In this document: positions 8,652 to 18,575 of the stretch, piece by piece
Numbering within the stretch: position 1 is the first letter of the stretch
Layout of the letters: each line of letters opens with the position of its first letter
Origin: Paenibacillus sp. BIC5C1
GTDB lineage: Bacteria; Bacillota; Bacilli; Paenibacillales; Paenibacillaceae
NCBI RefSeq assembly: GCF_032399705.1
Contig: NZ_CP135922.1
Coordinates: forward strand, 5,146,001 to 5,210,000
DNA: 64,000 nt
Reading direction: 5' to 3'
Translations under genes and position numbers: made by a program
Notes under the pieces: generated by a model
The model's database searches: none
Seen by the model: only the letters and a program-made list of their open reading frames with translations
What the model was told of the DNA's origin: nothing

Positions 8652-9196
8652 CCTGTCACACCACCTTTCTGATACTCCTGTAGTAGATTCTGTAATTGCT
8701 GTCTGGCTCTAAATAAATAAGATTTAACCGTATTCAACGGAAGATCGAGGCAATCCGCAATTTCGTTATAGGATAAGTCCTGCAAATATCTTAGAACAAT
8801 AACGGTACGATGATGCTCAGGCAACTTGTTAATAGCATCCTGAATATCCTTTGCCACATATGTGGACATCACTTCGAATTCCACATCCTGATTGTCCTGA
8901 AAAACCATATCATGCTCGTCAATGGAGACGGAAGGCTTGGTTCTTCTGAATTTATCAATACAGATATTCGTGACGATGCGCTGAACCCATGTCTTAAACT
9001 GGGCCTTTTCCTCATATGAATTAATCTTGGTGTAAATTCGGATCAACGCTTCCTGAGCAGCATCTAAAGCGTCCTGTTCATTATTTAGAATGTAATATGC
9101 GGTCCGATAAACATGCTGTTCAATGTCCCGCAATAGGGTAATTAGAGCGTCGCGATCGCCCGATTGAGCGGCTCTGATGAGTTCCGGCTCTACCAC
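8648..9196 (-). CDS. ECF-type RNA polymerase sigma factor
   Basis: 182 residues from a GTG with AGGGGGA nine bases upstream. Region 2 carries DALDAAQEALIRIYTKINSYE and FKTWVQRIVTNICIDKFRR; region 4 ends in LSYNEIADCLDLPLNTVKSYLFRARQ (helix-turn-helix). These are the two domains of the extracytoplasmic-function group. It is cotranscribed with its membrane anti-sigma factor and preceded by a plausible ECF-type promoter, which suggests autoregulation. The specific regulon cannot be named. Confidence 0.92.
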   Translation of the reverse strand: MVEPELIRAAQSGDRDALITLLRDIEQHVYRTAYYILNNEQDALDAAQEALIRIYTKINSYEEKAQFKTWVQRIVTNICIDKFRRTKPSVSIDEHDMVFQDNQDVEFEVMSTYVAKDIQDAINKLPEHHRTVIVLRYLQDLSYNEIADCLDLPLNTVKSYLFRARQQLQNLLQEYQKGGVTG

Positions 9197-9226
9197 AAAG
9201 GATCCCCCTCTCCCTGCAACCTTACA

Positions 9227-9253
9227 GACGTGACCATCAATAAAATTGTTGCA
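9227..9253 (-). promoter_or_regulatory. Possible autoregulatory ECF promoter
   Basis: Minus strand: TGCAAC (9248-9253), 17-bp spacer, CGTC (9227-9230). This resembles the TGAAAC-N16/17-CGT(A/C) class used by Bacillus ECF sigmas and lies about 30 bases before the sigma gene start. Confidence 0.45.
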
Positions 9254-9546
9254 AAGTTAAGTATTTTTTTTATTGCCATAACAAAATAACGGCTTATGTA
9301 TTTGGGGCCGCTGAAATCTTCTCTTAGAATAACAGAAATTGCATAACGAGTCATCAAGCCAGCTCAAAAGTCATTCCAGTACTTACACGACTCAATTTAA
9401 TTACAATGGCATACATTATAGCTAACAACACTTATAGCATTGAAAATAAAAAAGTTCAAATTTCGTACAAATTTAAGCTCATTTTAATGTAATTTTCATG
9501 AAAACAGTGTATTGTAAATTTACATTCATAACACGAGGTGATGAGC

Positions 9547-9849
9547 ATGCCAGCTCTTGCAAAAATTCAAGCGTTAAAAGAACAAATGCCCAAAGAATAT
9601 CAAAGCATATCCCATTTTGTGGAACATGCATTGCAATCTATCGATACCCTGGTTGAAGAACATCGGAAATACACCGCTGCACAGGCATTATACGGCGATA
9701 AAATTGTCGGATCGGAAGAACGCTTGTACAGAGAAACCGTGCTCGATGTTCGCGCACAGCTCTTGCTTACGCTTGAGAAAACTGTAGAAGATCTGTTGCA
9801 CAAAGGCGACAAACACTGGAGTAAACACTTCAAAGATGGCGTTGAATAA
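9547..9849 (+). CDS. Small helical protein of unknown function
   Basis: 100 residues from the ATG at 9547, six bases after GAGGTG; an ATG at 9541 would sit directly on that site. The protein has no signal peptide or membrane segment and looks fully alpha-helical and charged (SISHFVEHALQSIDTLVEEHRKY; LLLTLEKTVEDLLHKGDKHW). It is a single-gene unit with a strong terminator. I do not recognise a family. It sits in the block inserted between holA and comEC. Confidence 0.7.
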   Translation: MPALAKIQALKEQMPKEYQSISHFVEHALQSIDTLVEEHRKYTAAQALYGDKIVGSEERLYRETVLDVRAQLLLTLEKTVEDLLHKGDKHWSKHFKDGVE

Positions 9850-9876
9850 TTCCTTGTTATAAGTCATTCCAAAATT

Positions 9877-9928
9877 AGCCCGCTTTCCGGCATTCTCCCC
9901 GAGGAGTATACCGGAAAGCGGGCTTTTG
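9877..9928 (+). terminator. Terminator behind the 9.5-kb unknown gene
   Basis: AGCCCGCTTTCCGG (9877-9890) pairs perfectly with CCGGAAAGCGGGCT (9911-9924), followed by TTTTGG. Confidence 0.85.
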
Positions 9929-10147
9929 GTTTCATTCTACGAGCACATGATGTACTTCTTTAGTATTTATAGAGAGGCTTCTAGAAGTTATTGAGAAATG
10001 TGTAGATGTTATCATTATAGAGCGAACATGATGAACAAGGAATAACTCCCCACTTTAAACTAAATTTTACATTAGTCTCACATAAACAGCATAATTAGTC
10101 CCATTTTATAACTTATAATAGAAAATATAGCTACGTAGAGGAGGTAA

Positions 10148-10264
10148 ATCAGACAACTAACGGAAAAACGAGACACTATTTTTATAGTAATTCAAGCTGC
10201 ACTAACACGAATTAGAATTCACAACGGCGCAACAAAATTTATAACCGGATATGAGGCAGATTAA
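10148..10264 (+). CDS. Possible 38-residue peptide with a non-standard start
   Basis: An open frame of 38 codons follows AGAGGAGGT at once, but its first in-frame codon is ATC, only three bases after the site; there is no ATG, GTG or TTG nearby. It ends TAA in the arrangement TAATG, overlapping the start of the next small gene by one base, which is typical of coupled genes. The peptide is basic and mixed (QLTEKRDTIFIVIQAALTR). It may be a rare-start gene, a gene whose start codon was lost, or chance. Confidence 0.3.
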   Translation: MRQLTEKRDTIFIVIQAALTRIRIHNGATKFITGYEAD

Positions 10265-10443
10265 TGAATTTGAAAATTTTCTTAAAATACTTCCTAGGAT
10301 TTTTTCTACTCTGTAGTCTATCATTTATTGTATTCAATATGATAATACGCCATAAAACTTGGGATGAAATCGATCACATGATTAATATATTCAGTGCGAC
10401 TATAATTAGTTTAATAGTTGGTATTTCAAAAGCAAGAGAGTAA
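10264..10443 (+). CDS. 59-residue small membrane protein
   Basis: Frame MNLKIFLKYFLGFFLLCSLS to ...GISKARE. It is predicted to have two membrane helices (about residues 3-24 and 40-55) joined by a short charged loop (RHKTWDEIDH). Its start overlaps the stop of the frame above. Codon use is AT-rich compared with neighbours. A TATAAT hexamer lies at 10114-10119, without a clear -35. Function unknown. Confidence 0.5.
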   Translation: MNLKIFLKYFLGFFLLCSLSFIVFNMIIRHKTWDEIDHMINIFSATIISLIVGISKARE

Positions 10444-10470
10444 TCCATTTTAGTCAAGTCCCACAGAAAT

Positions 10471-13335
10471 TCATGAATCATCCATCGTCAACTTATAACG
10501 CACATTTATCTTCCCATCTTTGATTTTCATCTGAATTTCCCCCATTTGATCAGTTCGATAGATGTCTGTACTCGAATCTACAAGACGTTCGAGCACCCCA
10601 GGATTGGGATGTCCATATGTATTGTTGGCCCCTGCAGATATCACGGATGCGGATGCATTCCAGTACTGTAACCAAGCTTCCGTTGACGATGTTTTACTCC
10701 CATGATGTGCGACTTTTAATACATCTATGGTGACAGGAACCTCCTTATGATTCTCCCCCGAGTGATGTGTGAACATCTCCTGAACAGTACCATCTGCTAA
10801 CGTAGCATCTGCATCGTACTGTCCAAACGAGGCTGCGAGCGATCCATCCTGAATCATAAAGAGCAGATCCTGCTCGGCTGCAGCATCCATGTCTCCAGTG
10901 AACAATAATGAGGCGCCTGCCATTTCCAGCAAAAAGACAACTGAGTCATGATTCTGATGTTCCGATACGGGCAATCTTTCTCCTGTGTCCATCGCTTTCT
11001 CCAGATCCGGATATAAAAAATGCAATCTGGTTTCTCCATCCGGAGCGTAAGACATCCCTTGGCGAATGGCATATAACGGTATCTGCTTGTCTATAACGGT
11101 ATCCAGCAATTTCTCAAAATTGGCTGTACCACTGGTTGTCCCATTGAACATGAATCGTTCTACCGGGATCTGTTCGAGCACAGCCTGCAATCCCCCGGCA
11201 TGATCCTGATCGGCATGGGTTACGATTACGGCGTCCAGCCTATGAATGCCCCGCTTTTTCAATAAGGGAACGACCACCTTGGCCCCTACTTCATATGGAT
11301 CACGTCGTGTCTTCCAGGAATGTTCAGACTTCCCGAATTGAACTGTACCTCCACCATCAACCAATATATGTTTACCTTCAGGTGTTGTAATAAGTGTACT
11401 GTCCCCTTGACCGATATCCAAAAACTGCACCACTCCGGTCCCCGCAGGTTGCGGTGTCTGGTACGCCCACCATAATCCCGCCACAAAGCTGAGAGCCAGC
11501 AGCGTACACATCCATTTGTGGAAGACGTTCATCCGTTCACCAGAGTAAAAACCCGCCCCTCGCGCAGCAAATGCACTTGTATATTCCGGCCAGGCAATAC
11601 TTGCACTTAATGTTGTCATCGAACCAGGACTAACCTCACGTCGACCTTTATTTAATCCTTGTGATGATACATTAGACAACCCAGACAGCCCCAGAACCGC
11701 TTTAGGCGTTCCCCCAACATATCGGCGATCCAGCGGAGCCGTATCCTCTTCTGTGCCCTGAACAACAGGCTGTTCACCTCGGTCGCGATGAAGGATCCGC
11801 AAAAGTGCATAGAGAACGGCATAATATGCTGCAATCCACAGTAGCGATGGGGTAGCCCAGATCAGCACAAAACCAGGCAAACTATTCATCCACTCCACAC
11901 TTACAAAGGTCAATTTGTTCAGCATAATCGCAATCCACGCCAATGGTTTAGCCAGAGGCATCCAAATTAACGACAAAATCAGAGCGACCGTTCCAAGAGG
12001 AAGTACAATGGCACTGATCAAAGACACAAGCAGGAAGTTTGCGACAAATGAAAGCAGTGAAAACTGGTTGAAATACAGAATCGTGACCGGAAAAGAAATG
12101 AGCTGTGCGGTTACCGTCACAGAAGCTGTTGCTGCAAGGCCCTTGGGCCAACTGCTAAATATCCGATTAATCAGTGGCATGTAAATCATCAGTCCGGCTG
12201 TTACCAGAAAAGATAGCTGGAAGCTCACGCTTAGTAAAAAATACGGATTGCACCACATCATTAACAACGCCGCTGCACTGATCATCTGCAATCCGTCCCT
12301 GGCAAGGCCACGCCGTGCCATATACAAGCCAATCATCGACATGATACCCGCACGAATGACCGATGGCGAACCGCCAGACAACAGTACATACGCAGGTATC
12401 AGCAGCAACACAATGGTGAGCGATGTTTCTCGGGTTAACCTAAGCCAGGATAAAAGGAGCAGCAGCGATGCCACATACACCGCAACATGTGTTCCGGAGA
12501 TCGCCAATATATGAGTTAAACCAAGCTGTGAAAATTGCCCATATGTATCCGGATCGATATCATTAGCCATCCCGATAATCAGACCTTTCATATAGCCCGC
12601 ATGAGGTTCGGGAAATATCTGTTCTACCGCTGCGCCAAGCTTATGCCTGATGATGTCATTCCACCGAAGGATATTGAGTTTCCCCAGCCCTTCAGGTGGA
12701 ACGGTGGTTACTGAATTGGCCCCCTTCACTTTAAACAACCAATGGATATGAAGAGTCCTTAAGTATTTTCGATAGTCAAAGCCACCAAAGTTTCTGGCTT
12801 CACCAGGGAGCGCAAGGGAACCCGTCAACGTGATCGAATCTCCTCGCTTCCACCCCACTGCGACTTGCTGTTCTTCTTCCTCAGCCAGGCGAACTTGGAC
12901 AATTAGATGTTCTCTCAAGTTAGACGCATTTCCCGCTTCCGACCCTGCTGCTGTTGATGCCTCGGATAGTGGAAGTATCGACGTGACCTGCATTTCAAAA
13001 TCGGCCCGATCCCCATCTATGCGTACATCCGACATAAGGGTTCCTTCGAATGTAGCTGCATAACCATCCAAATCCTCCGCAGCCGTATGTGTGATATCGG
13101 GCAGACTGCTCCGATTCCGCGCATCATTCCATTCCCAGTGCACAGCACCGCCAACGAGTGCCCCGACCAGTAACAAGATGGACCAACCGCGTATATCAAT
13201 CCATTGTAGTATAAGTGGCAGACAAATTAATGCCCCCATCATTCCCACGATCAAGGACCACCCCGATAATGCACATGCCATCCCACTACCGCATAACCAG
13301 CAGACGGTAAATACCAGTAAAGGCCTGCCTTTCAT
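10471..13335 (-). CDS. comEC: ComEC/Rec2 DNA-uptake channel
   Basis: 954 residues, a full-length competence channel. The order is N-terminal membrane segments with an OB-fold-like DUF4131 region, then the multi-pass Competence domain (about residues 240-510, with HILAISGTHVAVY), a roughly 110-residue variable linker, a further membrane helix and a C-terminal metallo-beta-lactamase domain starting at DIGQGDS (about 638). The latter holds HADQDHAGG (about 705) and HHGSKTSS (about 877), the metal-binding signature. ComEC passes single-stranded DNA across the membrane and may degrade the other strand. The ATG has GGAGGGGGAG upstream. A terminator separates it from comEB. Confidence 0.97.
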   Translation of the reverse strand: MKGRPLLVFTVCWLCGSGMACALSGWSLIVGMMGALICLPLILQWIDIRGWSILLLVGALVGGAVHWEWNDARNRSSLPDITHTAAEDLDGYAATFEGTLMSDVRIDGDRADFEMQVTSILPLSEASTAAGSEAGNASNLREHLIVQVRLAEEEEQQVAVGWKRGDSITLTGSLALPGEARNFGGFDYRKYLRTLHIHWLFKVKGANSVTTVPPEGLGKLNILRWNDIIRHKLGAAVEQIFPEPHAGYMKGLIIGMANDIDPDTYGQFSQLGLTHILAISGTHVAVYVASLLLLLSWLRLTRETSLTIVLLLIPAYVLLSGGSPSVIRAGIMSMIGLYMARRGLARDGLQMISAAALLMMWCNPYFLLSVSFQLSFLVTAGLMIYMPLINRIFSSWPKGLAATASVTVTAQLISFPVTILYFNQFSLLSFVANFLLVSLISAIVLPLGTVALILSLIWMPLAKPLAWIAIMLNKLTFVSVEWMNSLPGFVLIWATPSLLWIAAYYAVLYALLRILHRDRGEQPVVQGTEEDTAPLDRRYVGGTPKAVLGLSGLSNVSSQGLNKGRREVSPGSMTTLSASIAWPEYTSAFAARGAGFYSGERMNVFHKWMCTLLALSFVAGLWWAYQTPQPAGTGVVQFLDIGQGDSTLITTPEGKHILVDGGGTVQFGKSEHSWKTRRDPYEVGAKVVVPLLKKRGIHRLDAVIVTHADQDHAGGLQAVLEQIPVERFMFNGTTSGTANFEKLLDTVIDKQIPLYAIRQGMSYAPDGETRLHFLYPDLEKAMDTGERLPVSEHQNHDSVVFLLEMAGASLLFTGDMDAAAEQDLLFMIQDGSLAASFGQYDADATLADGTVQEMFTHHSGENHKEVPVTIDVLKVAHHGSKTSSTEAWLQYWNASASVISAGANNTYGHPNPGVLERLVDSSTDIYRTDQMGEIQMKIKDGKINVRYKLTMDDS

Positions 13336-13370
13336 TTTCTCCCCCTCCTATGTGTCACCCGTATGAACGC

Positions 13371-13410
13371 AGAAAAACCCCCGGCAGCTGATACAGCAAC
13401 CGGAGGTTCT
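13371..13410 (-). terminator. Terminator between comEB and comEC
   Basis: Minus strand: AACCTCCGG pairs with CCGGGGGTT, with an inner GCTG-TAT-CAGC hairpin, followed by TTTCTG. It would lower comEC transcription relative to comEA-comEB. Confidence 0.6.
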
Positions 13411-13439
13411 TCCCCGCAAATTCGAATATTATATTGGTT

Positions 13440-13961
13440 CTAGTCACTTACGGTCATCATCGTCTCCCGCGGAGGCTGGTAATTTTCCAGCCGACGAAAC
13501 GTAATGCCTTTTTGCTTCATCATGTTTGTAACTTTGCCTGTGTCCTTGGGATACGGGCGATGAAACACGATTTCTGTAATACCGCTATTCGCGAGCATAT
13601 TGGAGCAAGTCCAGCAAGGTTCATCCGTGACATATACAGAAGAGCCTTCGCGGTCAATCCGATCGGTGAACAAAAGCAAATTCTGCTCCGCATGAATAGT
13701 ACGAATGCAGCGTTGCTTTTTGACCATTGCCTCCTGACCGTCGGTTACCACCAGCTCATATTCTTCCGAGATCATGCATCCTGCTTCAGAGCAGTCCGGA
13801 ACCCCCATGGGCGCACCGTTATAAGCTGTTCCAAGCAGTTTCTTCCCCTGTACAAGTACAGCGCCAACATGACGGCGTGAACAGCGGGAACGGGTAGAGA
13901 CCATATATGCGATGTCCATGAAATACGTATCCCAGTCTTTGCGTACGTCTGCTGTGCTCAT
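13440..13961 (-). CDS. comEB: ComEB, dCMP deaminase family protein
   Basis: 173 residues from the ATG at 13961, which has AGGGGAGGG upstream. Zinc deaminase motifs are intact: HAEQN (His and catalytic Glu) and PCWTCSNML (PCxxC). The family deaminates dCMP to dUMP for thymidylate synthesis; in Bacillus comEB is carried in the late competence operon but is not needed for DNA uptake. It lies between comEA and comEC as usual. Confidence 0.95.
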   Translation of the reverse strand: MSTADVRKDWDTYFMDIAYMVSTRSRCSRRHVGAVLVQGKKLLGTAYNGAPMGVPDCSEAGCMISEEYELVVTDGQEAMVKKQRCIRTIHAEQNLLLFTDRIDREGSSVYVTDEPCWTCSNMLANSGITEIVFHRPYPKDTGKVTNMMKQKGITFRRLENYQPPRETMMTVSD

Positions 13962-14094
13962 AACCGTTTCCCTCCCCTCGGATACAAGTTGAACCCATCT
14001 CATTGTCATCCAGACACTCAGCGTACAGAGAACATTGGGATGGCTATTCTGTCATTCAGATGCAACTTATATCCTAATATTTATTATTGCGTGA

Positions 14095-14682
14095 TTATCT
14101 GATCTGCACATAAGGAGCCATTTTCTCCAGCATCTTCATTCCGATTCCTTTCACTTTGGTCAGATCGCTGACTTTGGTAAAAGGACCATGGGAAATACGA
14201 TAATCAATAATGGCTTGCGCCTTTTTCTCCCCAATTCCGGGAAGTTCCATGAGCTTGGCAGCAGGAGCTGTATTGACATCAATTTTGCCATTGTCGACAG
14301 CTTCATTGCCCACCAACGCTTGGTTATTGTCTGATGAAGCAGCGGTTGCCTCGGATTTCGTTTGTGTCCCACCTGTAGAAGTATCCGTTTGCTTAACTGC
14401 AACTGTCTGATCAGCCACTTTCCCTGCTGCGTCATCAACCTGATTAGTCTCTACAGGGGCCTCTGTTGTTGACGGTATCTGTTCTGCATCGGAAGCCTTC
14501 GCATGTTCCTGAACCAAAGTAGCCGACTGTACAGCAGGGGGTTCCTGCTCTATCGTCGGCTTCTCGGTGGCGAGCTGCATAGGTTCCCAGCCAGAAGGCG
14601 GCTGTTCACTTTTGCCCGACCATAATATAAGTATACATCCGACCACCGCAGCAGCAATGGTCATCCCCTTGTTCCATCTCAT
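14095..14682 (-). CDS. comEA: ComEA-type membrane-bound DNA receptor
   Basis: 195 residues from the ATG at 14682 (GGGAGAGG upstream). A membrane anchor (about residues 6-22) is followed by a low-complexity linker rich in Thr, Gln, Ala and Glu (about 30-125). The C-terminus has two helix-hairpin-helix units ([20 protein letters not shown] and [17 protein letters not shown]). ComEA binds incoming double-stranded DNA at the membrane and delivers it to ComEC. I do not see the SLBB domain that Bacillus ComEA carries between anchor and HhH. Confidence 0.92.
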   Translation of the reverse strand: MRWNKGMTIAAAVVGCILILWSGKSEQPPSGWEPMQLATEKPTIEQEPPAVQSATLVQEHAKASDAEQIPSTTEAPVETNQVDDAAGKVADQTVAVKQTDTSTGGTQTKSEATAASSDNNQALVGNEAVDNGKIDVNTAPAAKLMELPGIGEKKAQAIIDYRISHGPFTKVSDLTKVKGIGMKMLEKMAPYVQIR

Positions 14683-14868
14683 TTCTTCCACACCTCTCCC
14701 TGGATTCAAAATAAATCTATTCTGAACACGGGCGGTGCTTCCGAACCGTTGGACTTGCCTGGTAAACCAAGCTGTACTATTTTCATGTCATGTGAAGCAG
14801 GTCCTGACGCATACACTAGAGGGAAAGAACTGCGCCATTACCGTAAAGCATGAAAGGAGGCCTGAACA

Positions 14869-15714
14869 ATGAAGGTTGGATTTATCGGAACCGGCAGCAT
14901 GGGCAGCCTGCTGATCTATGCCTTGATTCAATCCGGTGCACTTGAGCCACGGCAGATCGCCGCCAGCAATAGAACTCCTTCCAAAGTACGGCAGCTATCC
15001 CTCCGTTACCCCGGTCTGCATGAATCACAGAGCAACCGGGAAACCGTCATCCGCAGCAATATCATCTTTTTGTGCGTGAAGCCACTTGAATTCAAACATG
15101 TCATTGACGACATCCTGCCTGTCGTGAATCCCAATCATATAATCGTCTCGATCACCAGTCCCGTGCAGCTGCGCCATCTGGAATCTTCACTTCCTTGCAA
15201 AGTCTCCAAAGTTATCCCCAGCGTTACGCACCAGGTCGGCAGCGGAGCGTCCCTGTGTATACACGGTGAGCGAATGACTACCGAAGACCGCGCTGTGCTG
15301 GAAGGGCTGCTCAGTCATATCGGCAGACCCTACCAAGTGGATGAAGCCTGTACCCGGATCACATCCGACTTCTCCAGCTGCGGACCTGCATTCATATCGT
15401 TCTTTCTGGAGCAATGGATCGAGAGTGCAGTCAAGCTTACAGACATCAAACGAGCCGATGCCTGCGCTCTTGCCGGCGAGATGCTCCTGGGAACAGGCAA
15501 ACTGCTTACCGAAGGAGGATACACCCCGCAAGAACTTCAAGCTCGAGTGGCTGTACCTGGCGGCATCACCGCACAGGCACTTGCCCTGCTAAAAGTGAAT
15601 CTGAATGGTGTTTTTGACAGCTTAATCCAGACAACTCATGACAAATATGATGAAGATTTGTTAAAGCTGGATGAACTATTCAAAACCGGTGAGATTAACC
15701 GGCAACAATATTAA
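14869..15714 (+). CDS. comER: ComER, pyrroline-5-carboxylate reductase family protein
   Basis: 281 residues, start preceded by GAAAGGAGG. The N-terminal NAD(P)-binding fold shows [16 protein letters not shown]; the C-terminal part has the family's [14 protein letters not shown] and [12 protein letters not shown] signatures. The family makes proline from pyrroline-5-carboxylate, but the comER branch, divergent from comEA, has been connected with competence and sporulation/biofilm control in Bacillus. The 3' end overlaps the convergent leuS by 20 bases. Confidence 0.92.
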   Translation: MKVGFIGTGSMGSLLIYALIQSGALEPRQIAASNRTPSKVRQLSLRYPGLHESQSNRETVIRSNIIFLCVKPLEFKHVIDDILPVVNPNHIIVSITSPVQLRHLESSLPCKVSKVIPSVTHQVGSGASLCIHGERMTTEDRAVLEGLLSHIGRPYQVDEACTRITSDFSSCGPAFISFFLEQWIESAVKLTDIKRADACALAGEMLLGTGKLLTEGGYTPQELQARVAVPGGITAQALALLKVNLNGVFDSLIQTTHDKYDEDLLKLDELFKTGEINRQQY

Positions 15715-18139
15715 CGAGTTTGCCTGGAACGGCAATGACCTTGCGAATGGTCTTGCCTTCCAGAGCCTGTTTCACAGGTGCCAGTTCCATTGTAAAGTCC
15801 TGCATGCCCTGTGCGTCCAGATCCTTCGCGATCGTAGCACGGGTTACAATTTTGCCATTCACTTGAACAACAATCTCCACTTCGGCGTCAACCGTCATGG
15901 ACTCATCATACTCAGGCCAAGCTACGTAAGAGATTCCACCTTCATGACCGAGACGGCTCCACAGCTCCTCTGCCATATGCGGTGCCAGCGGTGACAACAG
16001 CTGTACAAAGTTCTCCATGGCTTCACGCGGCAGCGTATCTGCTTTGTATGCATCGTTGATGAAGATCATCAACTGGCTGATCGCTGTGTTGAAACGCAGA
16101 TGTTCCAGATCCTCTGTAACCTTTTTGATTGTTTTGTGTGCAGTGCGCTTGAACTCATCGGTTCCACCATCTGCTGTGATCTTGTCGTTGATTGCACCTG
16201 TATCTTCATTGATGAACAGACGCCATACACGTGACAGGAAGCGGTGCATGCCCTCAACCCCGTTAGCATTCCACGGTTTTGTCGCCTCCAATGGTCCCAT
16301 GAACATTTCGTACAGACGCAATGTATCTGCACCGAATTCATTGACGATCTCATCCGGGTTAATAACATTACCACGGGATTTACTCATCTTCTCATTGTTG
16401 GTTCCCAGGATCATACCTTGATTGACCAGTTTGTGGAACGGCTCTTTGGTATGCACCACACCCAGATCATACAGCACTTTATGCCAGAAACGAGCGTACA
16501 GCAAGTGAAGCACCGCGTGCTCTGCTCCGCCGATATACAGATCAACCGGCAGCCACTGCTGCTGTTTCTCTTGAGAGATCAGTTCCTTGTCATTGTGTGG
16601 ATCGATAAAGCGCAGGTAATACCAGCAGCTACCTGCCCATTGTGGCATCGTGTTCGTCTCGCGACGTGCTTTCATTCCTGTTTCCGGATCTACGGTGTTA
16701 ACCCATTCCGTAACATTCGCCAGCGGTGATTCGCCAGTACCCGAAGGTTTGATCTGGTCGATATCCGGCAGCAGCAAAGGCAGTTGATCTTCTGGCACCG
16801 TCTTCATCGTTCCGTCTTCCAGATGCAGAATCGGGATTGGCTCACCCCAGTAACGCTGACGGCTGAACAACCAGTCACGCAGACGGTAGGTCGTTTTGCC
16901 TTGTCCCTTACCGTTCTCTTCCAACCAGGCAATCATCTTCGCAATCGCTTCTTCGTTGTTCAATCCGTTCAGGAAATCGGAGTTCACATGCGGTCCGTCT
17001 CCGGAATACGCTTCTTGTGTCACGTCGCCACCCTGTACAACCTCGATGATGTCCAGACCAAACTGTTTCGCAAACTCCCAGTCACGAGCGTCATGTCCCG
17101 GAACGGCCATGATCGCGCCTGTGCCGTATCCAGCCAGAACATAATCGGCAATCCAGATTGGCACCTTCGCTCCGTTTACCGGATTGATGGCATAAGTTCC
17201 TGTGAACACACCCGTTTTGTCTTTAGCCAGATCAGTACGTTCCAGATCACTTTTGCGAGCAGCCTGTTCCTGATATGCCTTGATTGCTCCACGCTGTTCA
17301 GACGTTGTAATGACTTCTACCAGCTCGTGCTCAGGTGCCAATACAGCATAACTTGCGCCAAACAACGTATCTGCACGTGTCGTAAACACTTTGATAACTT
17401 CTTCATGACCCTCAATGGCAAAAGTAACTTCCGCCCCGGTCGATTTACCGATCCAGTTGCGCTGCATATCCTTGATGCTTTCTGACCAGTCCAGCTCTTC
17501 CAGGTCCTCCAGCAAACGCTCTGCATATTCCGTAATTCTCAACACCCATTGGCGCATCGGTTTACGAACGACCGGATGTCCACCACGCTCACTCTTACCG
17601 TCGATAACTTCTTCGTTCGCCAGTACCGTGCCCAAAGCTTCGCACCAGTTAACAGGTACTTCATCTACATATGCCAGCCCTTTATTGTACAACTGGATGA
17701 AGATCCATTGCGTCCATTTGTAGTAGTCAGGGTCTGTTGTACTGATCTCCCGATCCCAGTCATATGAGAAGCCCAGTGATTTGATCTGGCGACGGAAATT
17801 GTCAATATTGCGGAATGTAATATGTCGTGGATGCTCACCAGTATCCAATGCATGCTGCTCAGCAGGCAGGCCGAAAGCGTCCCAACCCATTGGATGCAAT
17901 ACATTGAAGCCGCGCATACGTTTGAAACGGGATACGATATCCGTTGCCGTGTATCCTTCCGGGTGACCTACGTGCAGGCCTGAGCCAGATGGGTACGGAA
18001 ACATATCCAGGGCATAAAACTTCGGTTTAGCCGGGTCCTCACCCGTTTTAAACGTTTTATTGTCATCCCAGTACTGTTGCCAACTTTTCTCCATGACTTG
18101 TGGCTTGTAGCCGTGTTTTGGCTGTTGATTCTCACTCAT
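15695..18139 (-). CDS. leuS: Leucyl-tRNA synthetase
   Basis: 814 residues, usual bacterial length. The class I signatures are HVGHPEG (HIGH equivalent, about residue 58) and KMSKS (about 586). The editing domain (CP1) lies between, and the C-terminal VQVNGK anticodon-side domain is complete. The gene is controlled by a T-box leader directly upstream. Compared with Bacillus, leuS has been placed between comER and yqeM. Confidence 0.98.
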   Translation of the reverse strand: MSENQQPKHGYKPQVMEKSWQQYWDDNKTFKTGEDPAKPKFYALDMFPYPSGSGLHVGHPEGYTATDIVSRFKRMRGFNVLHPMGWDAFGLPAEQHALDTGEHPRHITFRNIDNFRRQIKSLGFSYDWDREISTTDPDYYKWTQWIFIQLYNKGLAYVDEVPVNWCEALGTVLANEEVIDGKSERGGHPVVRKPMRQWVLRITEYAERLLEDLEELDWSESIKDMQRNWIGKSTGAEVTFAIEGHEEVIKVFTTRADTLFGASYAVLAPEHELVEVITTSEQRGAIKAYQEQAARKSDLERTDLAKDKTGVFTGTYAINPVNGAKVPIWIADYVLAGYGTGAIMAVPGHDARDWEFAKQFGLDIIEVVQGGDVTQEAYSGDGPHVNSDFLNGLNNEEAIAKMIAWLEENGKGQGKTTYRLRDWLFSRQRYWGEPIPILHLEDGTMKTVPEDQLPLLLPDIDQIKPSGTGESPLANVTEWVNTVDPETGMKARRETNTMPQWAGSCWYYLRFIDPHNDKELISQEKQQQWLPVDLYIGGAEHAVLHLLYARFWHKVLYDLGVVHTKEPFHKLVNQGMILGTNNEKMSKSRGNVINPDEIVNEFGADTLRLYEMFMGPLEATKPWNANGVEGMHRFLSRVWRLFINEDTGAINDKITADGGTDEFKRTAHKTIKKVTEDLEHLRFNTAISQLMIFINDAYKADTLPREAMENFVQLLSPLAPHMAEELWSRLGHEGGISYVAWPEYDESMTVDAEVEIVVQVNGKIVTRATIAKDLDAQGMQDFTMELAPVKQALEGKTIRKVIAVPGKLVNIVAG

Positions 18140-18181
18140 CTATTGTTCCTCCTCTGGTTATTCGCATTTATTGCAACAAAA

Positions 18182-18491
18182 AAACCTCAGCATCCCGTAG
18201 CGTTTGCAGCGCTAGGGACGAGAGGTTGAATTCCCGTGGTACCACCCTAGTTAGCGGACGATCGTGCTTCGTCATCCACTCCCTTTGGACCTGTAACGGC
18301 GGTTAACCGATGCGGATTTCCATTCCTGAACTGAGTGTTACTTCAGTCGGTTGCAAGATGGTGTAGTCACCGCATTTCTCCAAGGCGAGTTCGTGAAATA
18401 CTGTCAACCGACTTGCACCAACCGTCGGCTCTCTGTCATGTACAGGACTCACTACTGATCCTTATCATCGAAATATGTATACGATATGATC
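18182..18491 (-). promoter_or_regulatory. T-box riboswitch leader of leuS
   Basis: Minus strand, from the promoter start near 18491 to the terminator at 18182. The T-box sequence AGGGTGGTACCACGG is at about 18235-18250. It is followed by a terminator stem (CCTCTCGTCCCTAGCG / CGCTACGGGATGCTGAGG) and a run of seven Ts. Stem I contains GAA-CTC-GCC, where CTC would be the leucine specifier codon. Uncharged tRNA-Leu should stabilise the antiterminator and permit leuS transcription. Confidence 0.92.
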
Positions 18492-18497
18492 GGAAAC

Positions 18498-18526
18498 ATT
18501 ATATAAAAAAGAAGCATTAAAGTCAA
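18498..18526 (-). promoter_or_regulatory. Sigma-A promoter of the leuS leader
   Basis: Minus strand: TTGACT (18521-18526), 17-bp spacer, TATAAT (18498-18503); transcription would begin at about 18491. Confidence 0.8.
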
Positions 18527-18575
18527 TATTACACTGTCTGTTGAGTATAAGCAATGCCATGCATCAGTATACACA

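Noticed and set aside
16784-17485. A 233-codon plus-strand frame opposite leuS
   Set aside because: It lies wholly inside leuS on the other strand, is Phe/Arg/Cys-rich and has no ribosome site; leuS fully explains the sequence.
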